Source of the DNA: Nitrososphaeria archaeon
Lineage (GTDB): Archaea > Thermoproteota > Nitrososphaeria > JACIWG01
NCBI GenBank assembly: GCA_029776125.1
Contig: JARVJS010000089.1
Span: 1 to 19,133 of the forward strand
Direction of reading: 5' to 3'
Length of the DNA: 19,133 nt
In this document: positions 14,740-19,133 of the stretch, piece by piece
Position numbering within the stretch: position 1 is the first letter of the stretch
Layout of the letters: each line of letters starts with the position of its first letter
The notes under the pieces: generated by a model
Told to the model about the DNA's origin: nothing
The model's database searches: none
The model's input: only the letters and a program-made list of their open reading frames with translations
Program-made: the position numbers and the translations under genes

Positions 14740-15348
14740 ATGAGGGTTATGGAGAACGTGCTCACATTTTCTGGCCAAAAATGTTATGAAATTGAACTTG
14801 ATGGTTTAAGAAGATGTTTGCCTGTTGTTGAAGTTGATGAGGGTGTCTGGATTGCATCTAACGCTTCACTTGTTTTGGGTGATGTTGAATTCATTTCTAA
14901 GGCTGCTGAACTTCTTTCTAAGCGTATTGAACCTTTCGCTCCAGAAATTTTGGTTACTGCTGAAGCAAAATCTATCGCTTTAGCGTATGAGGTTGCTAAG
15001 AGGCTTGGTTTAAAAAGGTACGTTATTGCGAGGAAGAAGCCTAAAGCGTACATGGGCAAATATATTATCGAATCGGTTAAGTCAATAACAACAAAGGAGA
15101 AGCAGTCTCTGATTTTGACTGAAGAAGATGTCACAAACATTTGTGGTAAAAGGGTTTGTGTTCTGGACGATGTTATTTCAACTGGAGGAACAATTGATGC
15201 TCTCGTAAAGCTTGTCGAAAAGGCTGGTGGGCAAACTGTATGTAAGGCTGCTGTATGGCGTGAGGGTCCATGGTATAGTGCAGATGAAATAGTTTACCTT
15301 AAGGATCTTCCAATATTTGTGGACAAGGTTGATAGGATAAAAATTTGA
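14740..15348 (+). CDS. Purine-type phosphoribosyltransferase
   Basis: Probably joins a nucleobase to PRPP, giving a nucleotide and pyrophosphate in the cytoplasm. The PRPP-binding loop V-C-V-L-D-D-V-I-S-T-G-G-T is at residues 139-151. The adenine-phosphoribosyltransferase-like block I-L-V-T-A-E-A-K-S-I-A-L-A (70-82) precedes it, and a flexible hood with R-K-K-P-K-A-Y-M (98-105) fits the group. Base specificity (adenine, guanine or hypoxanthine) cannot be assigned. The gene starts one base after the ecfT stop; ATG 14749 is an equally good start with GAGGTGA better spaced. Its position as last gene of the ECF operon suggests that imported base is trapped as nucleotide. Confidence 0.85.
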   Translation: MRVMENVLTFSGQKCYEIELDGLRRCLPVVEVDEGVWIASNASLVLGDVEFISKAAELLSKRIEPFAPEILVTAEAKSIALAYEVAKRLGLKRYVIARKKPKAYMGKYIIESVKSITTKEKQSLILTEEDVTNICGKRVCVLDDVISTGGTIDALVKLVEKAGGQTVCKAAVWREGPWYSADEIVYLKDLPIFVDKVDRIKI

Positions 15349-15350
15349 GC

Positions 15351-16541
15351 CTATGTCACGATATCCGAAAGTCTACCTTTAACTGAAGCATAATATATTT
15401 CTAGCATAGAAAAGTCTAGAACAGACTCAAAATTATGTAATCCTAGGCCGAGATCCTTTAGCATTCCATAGTATTTTAGATAAAGGCGTCTCATTTCAGG
15501 AGACGTTGGGCCAACACATGGTGAGCCAGGTATTCTTGGACTCACGTCGAAGACAAAAAATTCTAGTCTCTTGCCTTCTGGGTCTTCTGGATCGTATGCT
15601 ACTGCACCTTGTAGTGCAAATGGTCCTATTAGGCCTGGGGGGTATTCTTCAGAGCATACTTTAACAAACTTTTCAGCAGCTCTATAAACTAGAGGCTTCT
15701 GAGATTCTCTCATCGTTAAACCAAAGTGTCCTATCTCCTCATTTTTTATAGGAACATCAAGTTCAAGCTGTTCTCTTGCGGTCAGGTTCAGTATTCCTGA
15801 GAGGTTAACCTGTCTCCTATCATCGAAGCCTAGGAAATCGAACTTATCAAATGCATCTTTTAAAGCCCATGCTTGAAAGTTCGCATTATATCTTGGACCT
15901 AGAACGAACTCTTCTATAACAGCATTCTTTAAATCCTCTAAGTTTATAATATTCTTTTTAGCTAAAGCTTCAGCTTTACTCCAATATTCTTCCTCATCTT
16001 TTGCTGTAAAAAATGCTCGTTCAAGAGGCTTAGCTTTTTGAGCTACCTTAACGATAACAAGCCTATCAATCTTTTCCGGTGAATCAAACCTTTTAGGTGT
16101 TCTGACACCAGCCCTTTCAAGAAGCCAGTACTGGTTTCTTTCAAGTTTTCTTTCTTCAGTTTTTAGCATAAACCTGTTGCCATACATTGGAACCAGAAAC
16201 TTTTCCTCAAGATTCCTATAACCAACATATACTGTTAAAGAGCGGTTAGGTAAAAATATAGTATTAAGGCTCCTAAGCTTCTCCTGCACTTTCTCGTCAA
16301 CTATATTAGAAAACTTTTCTAAAACTATAACATCATCAAACAAATGCCTATTATAGTGTGAATACAAGTCTTCCCTGCCCCTTTCACATACCACAACAGT
16401 CTTAAACCCGAAAGCCTTTGCAGCTGAACCTACTTCTTCTGCAGAGTGTGAGCCTATAACGCCTATAGTAACATTTTTTTGATCGTACTTTTGGACAACT
16501 TCTTCAACTTCTTTTTTGGAAATTGGCATTTTCTTGTTCAA
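15351..16541 (-). CDS. purP: PurP-family ATP-grasp ligase (FAICAR synthetase or paralogue)
   Basis: PurP adds formate to AICAR in archaeal IMP synthesis. The 396 residues fit the family. The N-terminal DUF1246-type domain shows I-G-V-I-G-S-H-S-A-E-E (26-36) and V-P-M-Y-G-N-R (117-123). The ATP-grasp DUF1297-type domain ends with F-D-V-S-P-R-I-P-G-S-P-C-V-G (331-344). Where canonical PurP has a Gly-rich ATP loop (GGRGYF type), this protein reads V-K-V-A-Q-K-A-K-P-L-E-R-A-F-F (164-178), a trait of the second archaeal PurP group. So formate ligase activity is uncertain. The start is TTG 16541, 26 bases from an AAATTTAA box, or ATG 16529. It converges on the phosphoribosyltransferase gene with two bases between the stops. 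Confidence 0.82.
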   Translation of the reverse strand: MNKKMPISKKEVEEVVQKYDQKNVTIGVIGSHSAEEVGSAAKAFGFKTVVVCERGREDLYSHYNRHLFDDVIVLEKFSNIVDEKVQEKLRSLNTIFLPNRSLTVYVGYRNLEEKFLVPMYGNRFMLKTEERKLERNQYWLLERAGVRTPKRFDSPEKIDRLVIVKVAQKAKPLERAFFTAKDEEEYWSKAEALAKKNIINLEDLKNAVIEEFVLGPRYNANFQAWALKDAFDKFDFLGFDDRRQVNLSGILNLTAREQLELDVPIKNEEIGHFGLTMRESQKPLVYRAAEKFVKVCSEEYPPGLIGPFALQGAVAYDPEDPEGKRLEFFVFDVSPRIPGSPCVGPTSPEMRRLYLKYYGMLKDLGLGLHNFESVLDFSMLEIYYASVKGRLSDIVT

Positions 16542-16621
16542 AAACCCTTTGGCACTAACGCAATTAAATTTAGCGGTTAAAATTTTTCAAATTTTTTCAA
16601 AAAAATTTTATTACCGTTAAG

Positions 16622-16630
16622 TATATAAAA
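16622..16630 (+). promoter_or_regulatory. Strong TATA box for the zinc-ribbon/PAAR pair
   Basis: TATATAAAA is centred 26 bases before ATG 16652, the best match to the archaeal consensus in the window. No ribosome site precedes the ATG, so a leaderless transcript is likely. Confidence 0.7.
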
Positions 16631-16651
16631 GGCTTTTTAAATAACATATTG

Positions 16652-17650
16652 ATGCAAAAATTAAGAAATAAAAAATTTTTATCTCCTCTCATAATATCAA
16701 TTATGTTGTTTACGATTATAGTAAATTCACCAGTCTTTGCATTATATAATATAATATCACCTCAAGCTACAATAACTTTCCCCACAATCAGCCCCACAAT
16801 AACACTAACACTTCTTCCATTCTATAGTCTATCTATTACTCCGTCAAATGTTACCATCGAACAGGGTGAACAAATTCCAGTTACCGTCACAGTAAGCTCC
16901 TATTTTGGATACAACAAGACTGTATCACTCTATTCTTCAAATGTTCCGCCTGGTTTCACGATCAACTTTGCCTTAAACAAACTTACTCCGCCAACAAACG
17001 GAAACATAAGTACAACAGCATTTATTTCGGTTGCAAAAACTGTTGAAGCTGGAAAATATAAGATGTTCATTAATGCAACAGACGGGTCTTTGAAGAGAGG
17101 TGTAGAAATCAATGTCAGTGTTGTTCAAATTACAACCACATCAACTACGACAACTCCAACAATCACGTCCCCCACAACTACTTCTTCACCTACAACCACA
17201 CCAACTACTACAACATCGACTACATCCTCTTCAACCACAATACCTACAACTTCTCCGACAACCACACTATCCACATCCCCATCATCTACTACAACTTCTC
17301 AGCCAACTACCACAACATCTACTGCATCATCTGGAGGAATAGACACAACAACAATCATAATAATCGCAATCATCTTGATAGCCGTCTTCGCAGCAATAGC
17401 ATTCTTTCTCTTAAGAAAGAAGCCTCCTCCACCTCCACCACCAGCAAAAAGATACTGTATGCACTGTGGAAGCGGAATGCCAGAGGATGCAGTATCATGT
17501 CCAAATTGTGGTAAACAGCCTGCCGGTGGCCCGGACACTAAAGTATGCCCAAACTGTGGCTCTGTAATAAACATAGTTGCAGCATTCTGTCCAAAATGTG
17601 GTGCAGCCCAGCCTAAGGTAGGCGAGAAAAGTGGGTCAGCCGGCGGCTAA
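16652..17650 (+). CDS. Membrane protein: signal peptide, Ig-like domain, Ser/Thr stalk, TM, double zinc ribbon
   Basis: A single-pass envelope protein of 332 residues whose family I do not recognise as a whole. Residues 1-30 are a signal peptide ending V-F-A. Residues 57-158 are an Ig-like beta domain (S-I-T-P-S-N-V-T-I-E-Q-G-E...V-P-P-G-F). Residues 160-228 are nearly all Thr/Ser/Pro, a probable glycosylated stalk. A span covers 234-254, followed by R-K-K and seven prolines (258-264). The cytoplasmic tail carries two zinc ribbons: C269, C272, C283, C286 and C299, C302, C313, C316. ATG 16652 is preferred over TTG 16649. The last 20 bases overlap the PAAR gene, so the two are probably co-translated. 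Confidence 0.8.
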   Translation: MQKLRNKKFLSPLIISIMLFTIIVNSPVFALYNIISPQATITFPTISPTITLTLLPFYSLSITPSNVTIEQGEQIPVTVTVSSYFGYNKTVSLYSSNVPPGFTINFALNKLTPPTNGNISTTAFISVAKTVEAGKYKMFINATDGSLKRGVEINVSVVQITTTSTTTTPTITSPTTTSSPTTTPTTTTSTTSSSTTIPTTSPTTTLSTSPSSTTTSQPTTTTSTASSGGIDTTTIIIIAIILIAVFAAIAFFLLRKKPPPPPPPAKRYCMHCGSGMPEDAVSCPNCGKQPAGGPDTKVCPNCGSVINIVAAFCPKCGAAQPKVGEKSGSAGG

Positions 17651-18146
17651 GCAGGGTGACAAGATAGTAGCCCAAGACATACACATTGTTATGGTTCCCT
17701 CTCCAACTGGACTTGTTCCAACTCCTACACCTCTCCCATTTAATGGTATAATTGATGGCAATTTGAGTAATGATGTGTTTATTGAAGGTAAGCCTGCTGC
17801 AACTGTTGGAAGTACTGCCACAAATACTCCCCCGCATACTCCAGTTGGTGGTGTATCTTTCCAGATCCCTCCAAAAAATAGGGGCACAATCCTTGTTGGA
17901 AGTATGGGTGTTTTTATAAACGGTAAGCCTGCTGCAAGAAATGGTGATACTTCAATAACATGTAATGATCCAGTGGACCTTCCAGTGGGTAAGGTTGTTG
18001 CTGTTGGGAAGGTCTTTATTGGAGACATGGGCGTCCCAATACCTAAGCCTCCTGTACCTGAGGAAGAGAAGGAAAAGAAGCTTGAGAAACCTAAGGTTGA
18101 AGACTATAGGCTTCTAACCCGCCCAAGAATTGAGGGTGAAGGTTAA
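17631..18146 (+). CDS. PAAR-domain spike-tip protein
   Basis: PAAR proteins sharpen the spike of contractile injection systems and can carry effectors. The 171 residues contain three G-x-P-A-A-x-x-G motifs: GQPAAKQGD (2-10), GKPAATVGS (53-61) and GKPAARNGD (98-106). Likely metal ligands are H18, H69 and C111 (T-C-N-D-P). The block V-P-S-P-T-G-L-V-P-T-P (22-32) and T-N-T-P-P-H-T-P (64-71) match the longer PAAR proteins of bacterial injection clusters (from memory). Residues 141-171 form a charged Lys/Glu/Pro tail that could hold a partner. The GTG start lies inside the 3' end of the zinc-ribbon gene. No sheath, tube or baseplate gene is in the window. Confidence 0.88.
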   Translation: MGQPAAKQGDKIVAQDIHIVMVPSPTGLVPTPTPLPFNGIIDGNLSNDVFIEGKPAATVGSTATNTPPHTPVGGVSFQIPPKNRGTILVGSMGVFINGKPAARNGDTSITCNDPVDLPVGKVVAVGKVFIGDMGVPIPKPPVPEEEKEKKLEKPKVEDYRLLTRPRIEGEG

Positions 18147-19133
18147 AGGTTCTCTAACTTCTTGTGCACAAAATTTCTTCTATCCTTAACATATCTAATG
18201 AATATTCCATAATGTCTACTTAGAGTTGATGATAGGATCAGTTTTGGAAACTCTATGTTTCCGGGACATACTTCACCTTCTTCAGAAGCCCGTATCATGC
18301 CCCCTTCTGCTGGCTGATACCATAGTGTACCATTTTTGTCTTGGAAAAGATAGTGTGGTGTACAGTTTTCGTCTAAGATAACATCTGTACATTTTAACTC
18401 AAGCTCTTTTTGAACTGGTATGAAAATGTTTTTTATTTCAACCTTTTTCATTATATCTAGGATGTGCGCGCTCAATCTGTCCTCTTCTAATGTTAGATAG
18501 TGTAGGGCTAAAATATTTTCTCCTTCATCATTTAAGCAATTGTTTGAAAGCTGTAGTGCAAAACATTGGCTTTCACTCTTGAAAATTATTTTTTTACTTT
18601 CTTTTTCTAGGTTTTCGCAGAAAAATTCAATATAATAGCATTCATTGCATCCTTTTATTGTGTAAACTAGGTGAGCCCGTGCTCTATCATCAAAGACAAG
18701 ATTATATTCATCCAATATTCCCTTGAATGTTTCCAAAGACTTTATTTGAATGTTCCCATTTTCTTCTACTGTGATCAAGTATATTGTTGAGGATTCATCT
18801 ACAATACTGTATGCTAAGACTGTCAAAAGTCCGTCTTCGCCATAAAATGGTGGTTCAAGTATACGGTTTATGTTGAATGGTAATTCGATTTCTTTTAGAG
18901 AAAACTTTTCATCTTCTATAATACATTTTAAAAGAATATTTTTTTCACTCCAAACTATACAGTTTTTTTCTTGGTCATAATTTTCTGGTAGCGCAGCATA
19001 TGCTTCACATGGTCTCTCAAGTCTTCTCACACGCTTATTGTACCATATGTTTTCTGGAAGGTTGGGGCTGTTCTTCATAAAATATAGGAAGTACCCGTTG
19101 TCCTGTTTGCTTATCCAAACACTATATAAGGGG
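18143..19133 (-). CDS. Hypothetical protein, possibly beta-propeller, partial at the window edge
   Basis: I do not recognise the family. ATG 19078 gives 311 residues, but the frame is open upstream to the edge and encodes sensible protein (S-V-W-I-S-K-Q-D-N-G-Y-F-L-Y-F just before that Met). The gene therefore probably continues outside the window. Alternating beta-strand-like stretches with D/E-rich turns, recurring W or Y (for example L-Y-F, I-Y-L-I-T-V, A-H-L-V-Y-T, P-H-Y-L-F-Q-D-K-N-G-T-L-W-Y) suggest sialidase-like or BNR-type propeller repeats (inference). Ten cysteines are dispersed through the 311 residues. Its stop overlaps the stop of the PAAR gene tail to tail. Confidence 0.6.
   Translation of the reverse strand, partial: PLYSVWISKQDNGYFLYFMKNSPNLPENIWYNKRVRRLERPCEAYAALPENYDQEKNCIVWSEKNILLKCIIEDEKFSLKEIELPFNINRILEPPFYGEDGLLTVLAYSIVDESSTIYLITVEENGNIQIKSLETFKGILDEYNLVFDDRARAHLVYTIKGCNECYYIEFFCENLEKESKKIIFKSESQCFALQLSNNCLNDEGENILALHYLTLEEDRLSAHILDIMKKVEIKNIFIPVQKELELKCTDVILDENCTPHYLFQDKNGTLWYQPAEGGMIRASEEGEVCPGNIEFPKLILSSTLSRHYGIFIRYVKDRRNFVHKKLENL

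Noticed and set aside
16534..16540. TTGTTCA at the start of the PurP-family gene
   Set aside because: Same heptamer as the nurA operator, but a single half-site without an inverted partner is expected by chance in AT-rich DNA.
16572..16618. Possible inverted repeat (CGGTTAAAATTT against AAATTTTATTACCG) before the zinc-ribbon gene
   Set aside because: Arms need a two-base bulge and are mostly A/T homopolymer, so the match is weak.
17112..17342. Plus-strand frame rich in Gln, Leu, His and Pro
   Set aside because: Out-of-frame reading of the Thr/Ser/Pro stalk in the zinc-ribbon gene.

Overview
The window looks like an archaeal contig of about 38% GC, most likely from the TACK/Thermoproteota side (lineage not proven). 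The evidence is the archaea-specific GatD/GatE pair, NurA-HerA, NucS, a PurP-family ligase, a tRNA-Arg without encoded CCA, many TTG starts, and TATA boxes 25-30 bases upstream of leaderless start codons. The first ~97 bases are foreign in style: 68% GC, with every third codon position G or C, encoding the end of a bacterial-type GAF domain. They break abruptly into the AT-rich archaeal sequence, so position ~97 is probably a chimeric assembly junction.

Region by region. (1) 99-1064: 5'-truncated membrane protein whose frame is open back to the junction. (2) 1097-4310: gatD-gatE, tRNA-dependent amidation of Glu-tRNA(Gln). (3) 4367-5764: three small winged-helix proteins with a shared two-part layout. 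(4) 5840-9880: a DNA-repair block with nurA-herA, an XRE-type regulator and convergent nucS. The divergent winged-helix/nurA promoter holds several copies of TTGTTCA/TGAACAA that overlap both start codons, so autoregulation is likely. (5) 9942-10016: tRNA-Arg(CCG). (6) 10095-11931: a membrane-anchored winged-helix regulator divergent from a secreted or membrane-anchored DUF4382-like protein on a Ser/Thr-rich stalk. (7) 12006-15348: an ECF-type importer operon (S component, fused double ATPase, EcfT) ending in a phosphoribosyltransferase, convergent with a PurP-family gene at 15351-16541; together these suggest purine uptake and salvage beside purine synthesis. (8) 16652-18146: a signal peptide/Ig-like/Ser-Thr-rich stalk/TM/double zinc-ribbon protein whose 3' end overlaps the start of a PAAR spike-tip protein; then a convergent, probably propeller-like protein that runs off the right edge.

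The most unusual parts are the PAAR plus zinc-ribbon pair (a possible trace of an archaeal contractile injection apparatus), the start-codon-embedded repeats controlling the winged-helix/NurA-HerA unit, and the asymmetric fused ECF ATPase next to a phosphoribosyltransferase. No CRISPR array, insertion sequence, rRNA or origin was seen. No gene-free stretch exceeds 300 bases.
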